Assembly (NCBI RefSeq): GCF_030408555.1
Contig: NZ_CP047048.1
Span: 1,488,001-1,552,000, forward strand
Direction: 5' to 3'
Source: Corynebacterium aurimucosum
GTDB lineage: Bacteria > Actinomycetota > Actinomycetes > Mycobacteriales > Mycobacteriaceae
Length of the DNA: 64,000 nt
Of the stretch, positions 1-12,193 are shown one piece after another. The position numbers and the translations under genes were made by a program. Positions within the stretch are counted from its first letter, which is position 1. Every line of letters starts with the position of its first letter. Under the pieces are notes generated by a model that saw only the letters and a list, made by a program, of their open reading frames with translations, had not been told where the DNA came from and made no database searches.

Positions 1-583
1 TCGCGTCAAGCCGAAGACCCTTCCGGTCCCGCGCCAAGACTGCGCCTTCCTCAATCATTCGGTCTGGGCTCAGACCTTCCACCAACACCTTGAGCATCCG
101 GGATTCGCCGCTCGGCGCCACGACAAGAGCTTTTGCGGTATAAAACTGACCCTTCTTTCCAGTATTTCCGCTCTTGCTGTCGTAGAAAAAGCTGCCGAGG
201 AGGACTGGATAAAAGTCGATCCAGCCTTTCTTCCAAGCCTTATTAATCCTAAAGGCCAACAGCATATGCCGGGCCACGAGGAAAAAGAGGTAAAGCAACA
301 ACCCGCCAAGGAGAAGCGCCAATAGCCCTGGAACTTGCATGCTATTCAAGAGCAAGCCAAAGAACAAGATAAAACTTGCTATCAAGGCTATCGCCCCGAA
401 AAAGACCAGTCCATCGCGAATAGCGCGCATCTGAGGAACTCGCGCCTCGGACTCGAAAACGGGACAAAGGTTATAGGGAGAGGGACTATCGTTCTCTCTG
501 CAATAGGGTACGGACTTCAGATCGCTGAGGAAGACTGGGTTATAAGAATGCCTAAAAAGACTCGGCGATTGTGGAAACCTCAT
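1..583 (-). CDS. Membrane protein of unknown function, partial (C-terminus beyond window edge)
   Basis: Reading the minus strand from an ATG at 583 gives an open frame of 194 codons that leaves the window without a stop. A GAGGAG ribosome binding site lies about 7 bases before the ATG. The first ~53 residues are polar. Two hydrophobic segments follow, at about residues 57-75 (LVFFGAIALIASFILFFGL) and 79-100 (GLLALLLGGLLLYLFFLVA), and then a cytoplasm-like basic and mixed stretch. A -10-like TAGAAT lies at 632-637, but the -35 position falls at the edge of the IS3 copy, so the insertion may have altered the promoter. No family is recognised. Coding is inferred from the open frame, the RBS and the membrane pattern. 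Confidence 0.7.
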   Translation of the reverse strand, partial: MRFPQSPSLFRHSYNPVFLSDLKSVPYCRENDSPSPYNLCPVFESEARVPQMRAIRDGLVFFGAIALIASFILFFGLLLNSMQVPGLLALLLGGLLLYLFFLVARHMLLAFRINKAWKKGWIDFYPVLLGSFFYDSKSGNTGKKGQFYTAKALVVAPSGESRMLKVLVEGLSPDRMIEEGAVLARDRKGLRLDA

Positions 584-657
584 CGCTAGCTCCTCAACGA
601 CCCCTCAGGACGAAGTGTGTACACGGACATCATTCTAGTTCGTGAGCGTGATAAAGG

Positions 658-1438
658 GGACCTGACCCCTGTTAGGTAGACACCTGATATCCAGCCCTGT
701 TGGGTTGGGAAGAAAGGTAATCTACCACCATGCCTAGGTACTCCGAACAGTTCAAACGTGATGCTGTGGCCCTCTACGAAAACAATGAGGACCTCTCACT
801 TCACGCGGCTTCAGCAGAGCTAGGAATCAATCGTTCCTCACTTTATTCCTGGCTTAAGCAGTACGGCACCGGCAAGCGTGTCCGCACAAAAAGCATGCGC
901 GACAAGGCACAGGCGACGACTGATTCTGAGCGGATCCGCCAGTGAGACAAAAGAAGTCTCTAAGCTTCGTGAAGAACGCGACATCCTGCGCAAGGCCGCG
1001 AAATATTTTGCTTAAAGAGACACGCTGGTAATCCGCTTCCAGTTTGTCTATGACCATCGAACCGAGTACTCGGTCAAGCGGATGTGCCACGTGTTAAAGC
1101 TCAATCGCTCCTCGTTCTACAAATGGGTCAACACCCGCGAAAAACGCAGGTTAAAGATGTGTTCGGATGCTCTTATTGGTGCACGAATCAAGAGCATCTT
1201 CGATGATGAGCACGGGCTTTATGGTGCTAAACGCATCGCTGCAAGCCTTAAAGCCGATACGGACTTTCCTCCGATCAATCACAAGAAGGTCGCACGCATT
1301 ATGAAATCCATGGGGCTAAAAGGCTTTACTAAACAACGTCGATGTGTCACTACCAGGCGCAAGCCTGGTCATCGAGTCATGCCAGATTTAGTAGGCCGCA
1401 AATTCACCGCTGATAAGCCGAACCAGGTGTATGTAGGC
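658..1438 (+). mobile_element. Truncated IS3-family insertion sequence (copy 1, 3' part missing)
   Basis: This 781-bp segment is identical to 3337-4117, which is the left 60% of the full IS3-family copy downstream. It begins with the same terminal repeat (GGACCTGACCCC) and stops inside orfB, at the codons for VYVG just before the first catalytic Asp. The IS30-family element starts at that point. The missing 3' part of this copy is not found on the far side of the IS30 element, so this is not a simple insertion; sequence has been lost. Confidence 0.85.
730..1438 (+). pseudogene. IS3-family transposase orfA/orfB remnant
   Basis: orfA starts at 730 (MPRYSEQFKRDAVALYENN..., an IS3 helix-turn-helix of about 60 residues) and hits a stop at 943-945. 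The expected leucine-zipper-like tail (KLREERDILRKAAKYFA) continues in the +1 frame up to the TAA at 1013-1015. The orfB reading frame, open from 1028 with its first ATG at 1082, carries HTH_21-type sequence but is cut at 1438, before the DDE domain. The open frame then runs on into IS30 DNA to 1561, which is an artefact of the junction. The remnant cannot make an active transposase. Confidence 0.85.
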
Positions 1439-3292
1439 CCAGGTCCGCAACACAAAAGTGCAGACTTGGAAGTGCAGACTTCCTGTTCGCGGAAGGAAGT
1501 TTTGCGGGTGGCGGCTTTCGTGACCCTTGGCGGAATCAAGCGGTGGATGCGCCACGCTTGAATAGTTCGTTAAGTATTTCACGTGGGGTTGCGCCGCCGA
1601 GGATTTGTCGGGGTGTTTCGTTGAGCTCATTTTGTACCCACGCGACATGTTCGGGTGTGACGGTGGCAAAGTCGGTGCCTTTTTTGTAGAACCGGCGCCT
1701 GATCTCGCCGTTGGTGTTCTCGTTGGTTGGTCTCTGCCACGGTGAGTGCGGGTCGCAGAAAAACACCTGGCAGCCGTCTTTGATCTGGACCTGTGCTGTG
1801 ACAGCCATTTCTGCCCCTTGGTCCCATGTGATGGTTTTTAGCTGCTCGATGTTGAGGTCTTTGACCATGTCCTGCAAGGTTGCGACCACGGTTTGTGAAC
1901 TGTGCTCATCGGGGAGGTGTCCAAGCAGGGTGTAGCGGCTGGTGCGCTCTACTAGGGTAATCAGTGCGCTTTTGCCGCCTTTACCAATGACAAGGTCGCC
2001 CTCCCAGTGCCCGGGGATAGCCCTGTCATCAGCTTCCGGGTTGCGGTGGGTGATCTCAGCACCTTTGATCCAAGGGCGACCGGTTAACACGCCAGCGTTT
2101 CGGGCACGACTCTTGCGTGTTGCGCCGCCGCGGATAAGTACGTCTTTAGTCTTCATGACTTCTTCAAGCTCGGCTCGCAGGCTGCCTTTACCTTGAATGT
2201 ATAAGGCACTGTAGATCGCTTCGTGGGAAATACGCATGCTTTCATCATCGCTGAAAGCATGCTCAAGCCATGCACTAATGCGCCCAGGTGACCACCTGCG
2301 GGCAAGGCAATCGATCACTACACCCCGAAGCGTTGGGCTTTCATCGAGCTTGCGTAGTTTTGGCCGCACCATCCGACCAGCAGTAGAAACAGCAGCGTTG
2401 TGGGCGTTATACCGCAGCTGCTCTGTGCCGTCCTCATCGATAATCTTCCAACCATTACGGGTGATTTCACGGGCGACGACACTGTGGTGCCTATTTATTT
2501 TCTGTGCGATAGCACGTGCCGAATCACCGACACGACATCCCGCTTCAATAGCAACACGGTCTTCAACAGTAAGCCTGCGACCACGCCCTACTAAGGCGTG
2601 TTTGTCGAATACGCCGCTAGGAAATCCATCAATGGCTTGAGCTTTCATCGGTGCTGGCATAACAGTATCTTTACCCAGCTTCTTGCCGGTATCTGGCATA
2701 GACACCACCGCCTCATCAGGCGTTCGACGGTGTCGCTGCCGGCGTAATTCCGCATACCGTTGCTTCCTTATCCACTGATACACCGTGGAAGGATGCACAC
2801 CGACCGCATCAGCCACCGTCTGACAGCTCTCACCAGCAAGCACTCGCTCCACGGCCTGGACACGTTCATCAGGTGACAAGCGGGCGCGTCTAGGCCGTAC
2901 TTCGATTACACCAGCTTTCTTTAACCTACTGTGAAGCACGCCAGTCGATAATCCAACAGTCTGTGCTGCTTGATTGATCGACATACCTGCACACACCAAC
3001 CCAACGGCCTCACGGACAAACGGATCACGCAGACGACTCGCACGCCTGCCAGGAGGTTCGACACCTCTTACCCTCAACCATCCGTAAACAGTTTCAGGGC
3101 CCACACCGACATCACGCGCGACCAGGCTAACTGCCTCGCCCGCAGCCACTCGCTCAACAGCAGCATCCTTAACATCCTTCGGAGTCCAACGCGTCACAAC
3201 TACCTCCCGGTCGAAGTGGCGCATTCACCCCTTGACAGCACGCTTGGTGTCTGTACTTTCGGGTCTGTATTTTTGGGTGTCTTTGGCCGTGG
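1439..3292 (-). mobile_element. IS30-family insertion sequence
   Basis: About 1.85 kb with one long transposase gene on the minus strand. The ends are imperfect inverted repeats: the left end begins CCAGGTCCGCAACAC and the right end, read inward on the minus strand, begins CCACGGCCAAAGACAC. Both ends then show a doubled motif resembling GTGCAGACTTGGAAGTGCAG on the left and ATACAGACCCGAAAGTACAG on the right. The exact boundaries are inferred by aligning the ends, because the flanks do not match and no target duplication can be read. The left flank is IS3 orfB. The right flank is 44 bp of unrelated DNA before the second IS3 copy. Confidence 0.75.
1536..3224 (-). CDS. IS30-family transposase
   Basis: 562 residues, longer than the 340-460 usual for IS30 transposases. 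The C-terminal DDE integrase core is recognisable: Asp in GHWEGDLVIG, Asp in TITWDQGAEM and Glu in PTNENTNGEIRR, the IS30 signature. It is preceded by the IS30 HTH_38 segment (GRRLTVEDRVAIEAGCRVG, about residues 215-260). The extra N-terminus, roughly residues 10-165, contains three further helix-turn-helix-like units with similar spacing (ARDVGVGPETVYGWL, AQTVGLSTGVLHSRL, ADAVGVHPSTVYQWI). The frame is intact, so the element could be active. Its start is chosen as the first ATG, 14 codons before the first HTH unit. Confidence 0.9.
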   Translation of the reverse strand: MRHFDREVVVTRWTPKDVKDAAVERVAAGEAVSLVARDVGVGPETVYGWLRVRGVEPPGRRASRLRDPFVREAVGLVCAGMSINQAAQTVGLSTGVLHSRLKKAGVIEVRPRRARLSPDERVQAVERVLAGESCQTVADAVGVHPSTVYQWIRKQRYAELRRQRHRRTPDEAVVSMPDTGKKLGKDTVMPAPMKAQAIDGFPSGVFDKHALVGRGRRLTVEDRVAIEAGCRVGDSARAIAQKINRHHSVVAREITRNGWKIIDEDGTEQLRYNAHNAAVSTAGRMVRPKLRKLDESPTLRGVVIDCLARRWSPGRISAWLEHAFSDDESMRISHEAIYSALYIQGKGSLRAELEEVMKTKDVLIRGGATRKSRARNAGVLTGRPWIKGAEITHRNPEADDRAIPGHWEGDLVIGKGGKSALITLVERTSRYTLLGHLPDEHSSQTVVATLQDMVKDLNIEQLKTITWDQGAEMAVTAQVQIKDGCQVFFCDPHSPWQRPTNENTNGEIRRRFYKKGTDFATVTPEHVAWVQNELNETPRQILGGATPREILNELFKRGASTA

Positions 3293-3408
3293 GGTTCAGT
3301 CGGCTGCTAGCGCAGCACCGTAGATGGTTTAAAGGTGGACCTGACCCCTGTTAGGTAGACACCTGATATCCAGCCCTGTTGGGTTGGGAAGAAAGGTAAT
3401 CTACCACC

Positions 3409-3624
3409 ATGCCTAGGTACTCCGAACAGTTCAAACGTGATGCTGTGGCCCTCTACGAAAACAATGAGGACCTCTCACTTCACGCGGCTTCAGCAGAGCT
3501 AGGAATCAATCGTTCCTCACTTTATTCCTGGCTTAAGCAGTACGGCACCGGCAAGCGTGTCCGCACAAAAAGCATGCGCGACAAGGCACAGGCGACGACT
3601 GATTCTGAGCGGATCCGCCAGTGA
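3409..3624 (+). CDS. IS3-family transposase orfA (frame-interrupted)
   Basis: 71 codons encoding the helix-turn-helix of an IS3 OrfA (SEQFKRDAVALYENNEDLS...ELGINRSSLYSWLKQYG). The frame stops at 3622-3624. The usual OrfA C-terminal coiled region (SKLREERDILRKAAKYFA) follows in the +1 frame, ending at the TAA at 3692-3694, in the same frame as orfB. The identical break in both copies means it predates the duplication. Either orfA carries an inherited frameshift or the element recodes here. I favour an inherited frameshift, since no slippery heptamer is evident. A GAAAGG lies about 10 bases before the ATG. Confidence 0.75.
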   Translation: MPRYSEQFKRDAVALYENNEDLSLHAASAELGINRSSLYSWLKQYGTGKRVRTKSMRDKAQATTDSERIRQ

Positions 3625-3760
3625 GACAAAAGAAGTCTCTAAGCTTCGTGAAGAACGCGACATCCTGCGCAAGGCCGCGAAATATTTTGCTTAAAGAGAC
3701 ACGCTGGTAATCCGCTTCCAGTTTGTCTATGACCATCGAACCGAGTACTCGGTCAAGCGG

Positions 3761-4603
3761 ATGTGCCACGTGTTAAAGCTCAATCGCTCCTCGTTCTACA
3801 AATGGGTCAACACCCGCGAAAAACGCAGGTTAAAGATGTGTTCGGATGCTCTTATTGGTGCACGAATCAAGAGCATCTTCGATGATGAGCACGGGCTTTA
3901 TGGTGCTAAACGCATCGCTGCAAGCCTTAAAGCCGATACGGACTTTCCTCCGATCAATCACAAGAAGGTCGCACGCATTATGAAATCCATGGGGCTAAAA
4001 GGCTTTACTAAACAACGTCGATGTGTCACTACCAGGCGCAAGCCTGGTCATCGAGTCATGCCAGATTTAGTAGGCCGCAAATTCACCGCTGATAAGCCGA
4101 ACCAGGTGTATGTAGGCGATATCACCTACCTGCCGTGTAAGGGAGGCAAGAACATGTACCTTGCCACAGTCATCGACGTCTACTCGCGCAAACTTGTCGG
4201 TCATGCGCTCGCCGATCACATGCGGGTATCGCTGGTTATCGAAGCTTTGTCCCATGCCAGCAAGGTTCGCGGAAGCCTTAAAGGGGTAATTTTCCATTCT
4301 GATCATGGCAGTGTGTACACCTCACAGGCTTTTCAAGACCACTGCACCCAACTTGGTGTTCGCCAATCCATGGGAGCAGTGGGAACGAGTGCCGATAATG
4401 CCCTGGCAGAATCGTTTAACGCCACTTTAAAGCGTGAAGTTCTGCGAGATAGGAAAGTTTTTGACAATCCCATCATCTGCCGCCAAGAAGTCTTCCGATG
4501 GTGCATGCGCTACAACACGCGCAGACGGCACTCCTGGTGCAACCTTCTAGCCCCCGATGACTTCGAAGCACTCACATCAGCTACACTGACCCAAGCAGCA
4601 TAG
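3761..4603 (+). CDS. IS3-family transposase orfB
   Basis: 280 residues from the first ATG. The open frame can be extended upstream to 3707, adding VIRFQFVYDHRTEYSVKR, which resembles the normal OrfB N-terminus. HTH_21 region about residues 20-75. The DDE catalytic triad is present: Asp in VYVGDITYLP, Asp in IFHSDHGSVYTS and Glu in NALAESFNATLKRE, followed by the RRRHSWCNLLAPDDFE ending typical of IS3 OrfB. Length and motifs are complete, so catalysis looks intact. Expression is doubtful because no good start with a ribosome binding site is visible and orfA is broken. Confidence 0.88.
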   Translation: MCHVLKLNRSSFYKWVNTREKRRLKMCSDALIGARIKSIFDDEHGLYGAKRIAASLKADTDFPPINHKKVARIMKSMGLKGFTKQRRCVTTRRKPGHRVMPDLVGRKFTADKPNQVYVGDITYLPCKGGKNMYLATVIDVYSRKLVGHALADHMRVSLVIEALSHASKVRGSLKGVIFHSDHGSVYTSQAFQDHCTQLGVRQSMGAVGTSADNALAESFNATLKREVLRDRKVFDNPIICRQEVFRWCMRYNTRRRHSWCNLLAPDDFEALTSATLTQAA

Positions 4604-4722
4604 CTAACCCCCGACGTGTCTACTTTCCGGGGGTCAGGCCCAGGTGCCATCAACGGGTTAATGCTGGGCCCGCCCCCTCTTTTGTTGTTGTGGGGGGACG
4701 GTGAAAACCGCAAAACGAAAAG

Positions 4723-4762
4723 AGAGAGACCGTTGAAACAGTAGTGTTTCAACGGTCTCTCT
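4723..4762 (-). terminator. rRNA operon terminator
   Basis: A 17-bp perfect stem (AGAGAGACCGTTGAAAC, 6-base loop, GTTTCAACGGTCTCTCT) lies just beyond the 5S gene on the minus strand. In that direction it is followed by TTTTCGTTTTG. This is a typical strong intrinsic terminator for an rrn operon. The 4646-4722 stretch between it and the IS3 end holds nothing recognisable. Confidence 0.85.
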
Positions 4763-4793
4763 TTGTTGTGTATTGAGTTGTTTGTTTTGTTTG

Positions 4794-4914
4794 GTGTCGG
4801 CGGTTTCTTACTCTCCCACAACCTCCCGGTTGCAGTACCATCAGCGTTAGCAGGCTTAGCTTCCGGGTTCGGAATGGGTCCGGGCGTTTCCCTGCTGCTA
4901 TAGGCCACCGACAA
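4794..4914 (-). rRNA. rrf: 5S ribosomal RNA
   Basis: About 120 nt on the minus strand between 23S and the terminator. Conserved 5S features are readable: a 5' part GTCGGTGGCCTATAGC, the loop sequence CCCATTCCGAACCCGGAAG, and a 3' part GTGGGAGAGTAAGAAACCGCC whose end pairs with the 5' end. Boundaries are accurate to a few bases. No tRNA gene lies between 23S and 5S. Confidence 0.93.
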
Positions 4915-4956
4915 ACACTCGAGGCAATCTGATGCCTGGTTGGGTGTGTTGTGTCA

Positions 4957-4981
4957 GATACTGTGTAGTGGACGCGAAGCG
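4957..4981 (-). promoter_or_regulatory. 3' strand of the pre-23S processing stem
   Basis: On the minus-strand transcript this lies about 75 nt beyond the 3' end of 23S. It is complementary to 8271-8295, upstream of the 23S 5' end (core TCGCGTCCACTAC against GTAGTGGACGCGA, with one or two mismatches beyond it). The pair would close 23S into a large stalk of the kind cut by RNase III during rRNA maturation. The function is inferred from position and complementarity. Confidence 0.65.
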
Positions 4982-5049
4982 ACAGTGTGAATAATTGTGT
5001 CTTTGTTGTGTTTGTTGTTTCCACACTCGAAAAGGAGTGTGTGTGTGTG

Positions 5050-8122
<3,073 letters not shown>

Positions 8123-8270
8123 CAACCAACAAGGCAACCACCACAAAAGCAGCAGAAGACAGTGTTGGTGTGAACACACAAAACACAAAAGAACAAAGAA
8201 ATCACACAAACCACAACCCACCACCAACACACGCACAAAGCACGTATCAGCAGCAAGCATATGGTTTAAT

Positions 8271-8295
8271 GCTCGCGTCCACTATACAGTTCTCA
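8271..8295 (-). promoter_or_regulatory. 5' strand of pre-23S stem overlapping a boxA-like motif
   Basis: In the 16S-23S spacer the transcript reads TGAGAACTGTATAGTGGACG, then CGAGC. The TGAGAACT part resembles the boxA antitermination element also seen in the 16S leader. The ACTGTATAGTGGACGCGA part pairs with 4957-4981 downstream of 23S. One stretch could therefore serve both Nus-factor loading and processing. The spacer (8123-8564, 442 nt) contains no tRNA gene, as in other corynebacteria. Confidence 0.65.
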
Positions 8296-8564
8296 CACAA
8301 CACCCCACACCAGCCCAACAACCAGAACATTAAGCACTCTGACCATCAAGCTCATGTGGGTTAAACAACCAGGGAACAATGCCCCAGACACCCAACAATG
8401 CACCACGTACTTTTAAAAAATGTTAGTCAACCATTCTGGTTAAGATGTATCTCCACCCGATTAAACAAACGGTGGCAGCAAAACAATCGTTCACTCAACC
8501 ACCACGCACATGAAAACACTCACATGCTTAAAGACACCAACTGGTGCCACAAATAAAGCTCCTT

Positions 8565-10086
<1,522 letters not shown>

Positions 10087-10387
10087 GCCGTGAAAAGCCC
10101 AAACCTAGACAAACAGACAAACCACACCGCATGATGCAAACACACCACACGGACTGGCTATCCAAAAATTACATAAAGAAAAAATCCAAAAACCAACCCC
10201 CAACCCGACGGGGATATACAAGGAGGCTGGCCCAGTCAGAAGATTTTAAACAATACGCCCAAACAACTTATGTTATTTACAATGACGCCGCTAAAAGGAA
10301 AAGCGCCATCCGGCATACACCAACCGTGCCACACATACGGCACAACACGGCCAAAACAAATAAAATCAACCAACAAAAAAGTACATT

Positions 10388-10410
10388 GGCACACTATTGA
10401 GTTCTCAAAC
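10388..10410 (-). promoter_or_regulatory. boxA antitermination element in rrn leader
   Basis: The minus-strand leader of 16S reads GTTTGAGAACTCAATAGTGT followed by GCC. This is the form of boxA found in actinobacterial rrn leaders, where NusB/NusE/NusA assemble to prevent Rho termination. It lies about 300 nt before 16S and about 60 nt after the proximal promoter start. The remaining leader, 10087-10387, holds no gene that I can support. Confidence 0.7.
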
Positions 10411-10472
10411 ATCATCCGCACACTCTTTGCACTGAATCTTTTTATTCACTGCTCTGAGCGGCTGGAGTCCAC

Positions 10473-10502
10473 ACTCTAGCCAACAAGTTTGAATCTTGTC
10501 AA
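10473..10502 (-). promoter_or_regulatory. rrn promoter, proximal
   Basis: On the minus strand: -35 TTGACA (10502-10497), 18-base spacer, -10 TAGAGT (10478-10473). Transcription would start near 10466, upstream of boxA. The -35 is a perfect consensus hexamer, as expected for an rRNA promoter. Confidence 0.7.
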
Positions 10503-10563
10503 CTGGGAGTTAATCTCCGTGTCACCAGCTTCTCGCGGCGACTTCGATAAATATACGCAGAGC

Positions 10564-10591
10564 TCCATATAACACCAAATCCGCTGGTCAA
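10564..10591 (-). promoter_or_regulatory. rrn promoter, distal (candidate)
   Basis: On the minus strand: -35 TTGACC (10591-10586), 16-base spacer, -10 TATGGA (10569-10564). It lies about 90 bases upstream of the proximal promoter and downstream of the tyrS terminator. Tandem promoters are common for rrn operons, but this one is weaker by sequence. Confidence 0.4.
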
Positions 10592-10646
10592 CTTCTATAT
10601 TTGGTCCTTTTACGGCCTTACAGCGCTATCTCACCGGAAAACGACG

Positions 10647-10673
10647 AATCCCGCCGCACTATGCGACGGGATT
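10647..10673 (-). terminator. tyrS terminator
   Basis: On the minus strand, 32 bases after the tyrS stop: 12-bp stem AATCCCGTCGCA, TAG loop, TGCGGCGGGATT (one G-T pair), followed by CGTCGTTTTCC. It separates the tyrS operon from the rrn promoters. Confidence 0.75.
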
Positions 10674-10705
10674 AACCACTGCAGGATCTCCGATGGCGGG
10701 CCTAA

Positions 10706-11965
10706 CTAGTTGAGCTTGGCACCAGCAAAGTTCTTCTTGCCACGACGAAGCACAAGCCACGCACCGTGCAGCAAGTCCTCGGCGGCTGGCTCCCAATCAT
10801 CAGACTCGATGCGCTGGTTATTGACATATGCACCGCCCTCCTTGATGGTTCGACGAGCTGCGCCCTTGGAATCGGCAAGGCCAGAAGCAACCAACAGGTC
10901 CACAATCGTGCGAGGCTCATCAGCAGCAATGTCAGCGACAGTGGTCTCAGACAGCGCACCAACCAGTGTCTGCTCGTCCAATTCAGCAAGCTCCGCCTTA
11001 CCGAACAAGGCCTGTGCGGCAAGCTCAACGGATTTCGTGGCTTCCTCACCGTGGACCAAATTGGTCATTTCCTGCGCCAGGCGGCGCTGTGCCTCACGAC
11101 GGAAGGGCTCCTCGGCAACCTTCTGCTCGTACTCAGCGATTTCTTCCTGGCTGAGGAAGGTAAACCACCGCAAGTAGTCGATGACCACGGAGTCACCCGC
11201 GTTGAGGAAGTACTGGGACCAGGAGTAAGGCGATGTCTTCTCCGGATCGAGCCAGAGTTTTCCGCCACCAGTGGACTTACCAAACTTCTGTCCCTGGGCA
11301 TCCGTCACGAGCGGAACCGTCAGGCCGTGCACCTTGGCTCCCTTGACGCGTCGGTTGAGATCGACGCCCGAAACGATATTGCCCCACTGATCACCACCAC
11401 CGATTTGCAGAACACAATCAAACTCGTCGTGCAGATGGACATAGTCATTGGACTGCAGGAGCATGTAGGAAAACTCGGTGTACGAGATGCCATCAGACTC
11501 CAAACGGCGCTTGACGGTGTCACGGTCCAGCATGGTGTTGAGAGAAAAGTTCTTTCCCACATCACGCAGGAAATCGATGACGGTCATTTTCGAAGTCCAG
11601 TCAGCATTGTTGACCATGGTGGCGGCGTTCTCACCCTCAAAATCAATGAACTGACGCAGTTGCTTCTTAATGGCGACCATATTGTCGTTGATGGTCTCCT
11701 GCGAGAGCATGGTGCGCTCTCCTACATCGCGCGGGTCACCGATCTGGCCCGTCGCGCCACCTGCCAGGGCAATCGGATGGTGACCAGCCTTCTGGAAGCG
11801 GCGAAGCATAATCATCGGTACGAGGTGTCCGGCATGCAGCGAATCGCCTGTCGGGTCAAAACCGCAGTACAACGTGATGGGTTCTTCGCAGGCCTCACGG
11901 AGTGCGTCGAGGTCGGTGGACTGGTTAATGAGGCCGCGCCACTGCAGCTCATCAATGATATTCAT
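10706..11965 (-). CDS. tyrS: Tyrosine--tRNA ligase
   Basis: Charges tRNA-Tyr with tyrosine in the cytoplasm. 419 residues, normal for bacterial TyrS. The class I HIGH-type motif appears as [11 protein letters not shown] (about residues 40-50) and the KMSKS loop as KFGKST (about residues 230-235). The tyrosine-pocket region [12 protein letters not shown] is present. A C-terminal S4 RNA-binding domain follows ([21 protein letters not shown] region, about 350-415). The start at [11 protein letters not shown] has AAGGAG 8 bases upstream; a longer frame back to 12091 overlaps the upstream gene and is rejected. It is the last gene of a co-directional series beginning at 15554. Confidence 0.97.
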   Translation of the reverse strand: MNIIDELQWRGLINQSTDLDALREACEEPITLYCGFDPTGDSLHAGHLVPMIMLRRFQKAGHHPIALAGGATGQIGDPRDVGERTMLSQETINDNMVAIKKQLRQFIDFEGENAATMVNNADWTSKMTVIDFLRDVGKNFSLNTMLDRDTVKRRLESDGISYTEFSYMLLQSNDYVHLHDEFDCVLQIGGGDQWGNIVSGVDLNRRVKGAKVHGLTVPLVTDAQGQKFGKSTGGGKLWLDPEKTSPYSWSQYFLNAGDSVVIDYLRWFTFLSQEEIAEYEQKVAEEPFRREAQRRLAQEMTNLVHGEEATKSVELAAQALFGKAELAELDEQTLVGALSETTVADIAADEPRTIVDLLVASGLADSKGAARRTIKEGGAYVNNQRIESDDWEPAAEDLLHGAWLVLRRGKKNFAGAKLN

Positions 11966-12002
11966 GAAGGCTCCTTTGAAAATCGATTCGTTCTTTTGAG
12001 AT

Positions 12003-12182
12003 CTAGTTCTGCCGCGGCCACGGCGTAGCGTGGTCCACCAGCATGACGGGGATGTCGTTCTCAATGGGATAGGCCACGCCAAGGCGTTCATTGACCAAGA
12101 CCTGTTCCTCGGCCAGATACTTCAACGGACCTTTATCCTGCGGACACACCAAGATGTCAAGCAGTTGCGAATCGAGACTCAT
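12003..12182 (-). CDS. Trm112/YcaR-like small protein (UPF0434 type)
   Basis: 59 residues, [15 protein letters not shown]... with [16 protein letters not shown] near the C-terminus. This is the pattern of the Trm112/YcaR family: a LL-D-L-CP zinc-ribbon start and a Y-PI--GIP-ML ending. Only the CP cysteine is kept; the second conserved cysteine position reads as Lys-Gly-Pro-Leu, so zinc binding is doubtful. In other organisms Trm112 proteins activate methyltransferases, but bacterial YcaR roles are unsettled. It lies 11 bases downstream of the XpaC-like gene and 37 bases upstream of tyrS, so it is probably cotranscribed. Confidence 0.85.
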   Translation of the reverse strand: MSLDSQLLDILVCPQDKGPLKYLAEEQVLVNERLGVAYPIENDIPVMLVDHATPWPRQN

Positions 12183-12193
12183 AAGCGCTAAGC

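Larger units (their letters stand above)
3337..4641 (+). mobile_element. Full-length IS3-family insertion sequence (copy 2)
   Basis: 1305 bp. The terminal inverted repeats are about 26 bp: left GGACCTGACCCCTGTTAGGT..., right end read inward GGGCCTGACCCCCGGAAAGT..., both continuing to AGACAC. A 4-bp direct repeat AGGT flanks it on both sides (3333-3336 and 4642-4645), consistent with IS3-family target duplication. It carries orfA and a complete orfB. It sits between the IS30 element and the terminator of the rRNA operon. Confidence 0.88.

Noticed and set aside
335..589. Plus-strand open frame of 84 codons opposite the first gene
   Set aside because: It lies antisense to a better gene that has a Shine-Dalgarno and two membrane helices.
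1082..1561. 159-codon open frame at the IS3/IS30 junction
   Set aside because: It is IS3 orfB truncated at 1438 and read into IS30 DNA; the last 40 or so codons are not a natural protein.
8123..8564. Possible tRNA-Ile or tRNA-Ala in the 16S-23S spacer
   Set aside because: No cloverleaf or T-loop motif (GTTCGA-type) could be found; spacers without tRNA are usual in corynebacteria.
10766..12028. Long open frames antisense to tyrS (420 codons), argG (19966-21135), pheT (28511-30220) and rpsA (49385-51013)
   Set aside because: They mirror strongly supported genes on the opposite strand, have no recognisable domains, and arise from the G/C-biased third codon positions.
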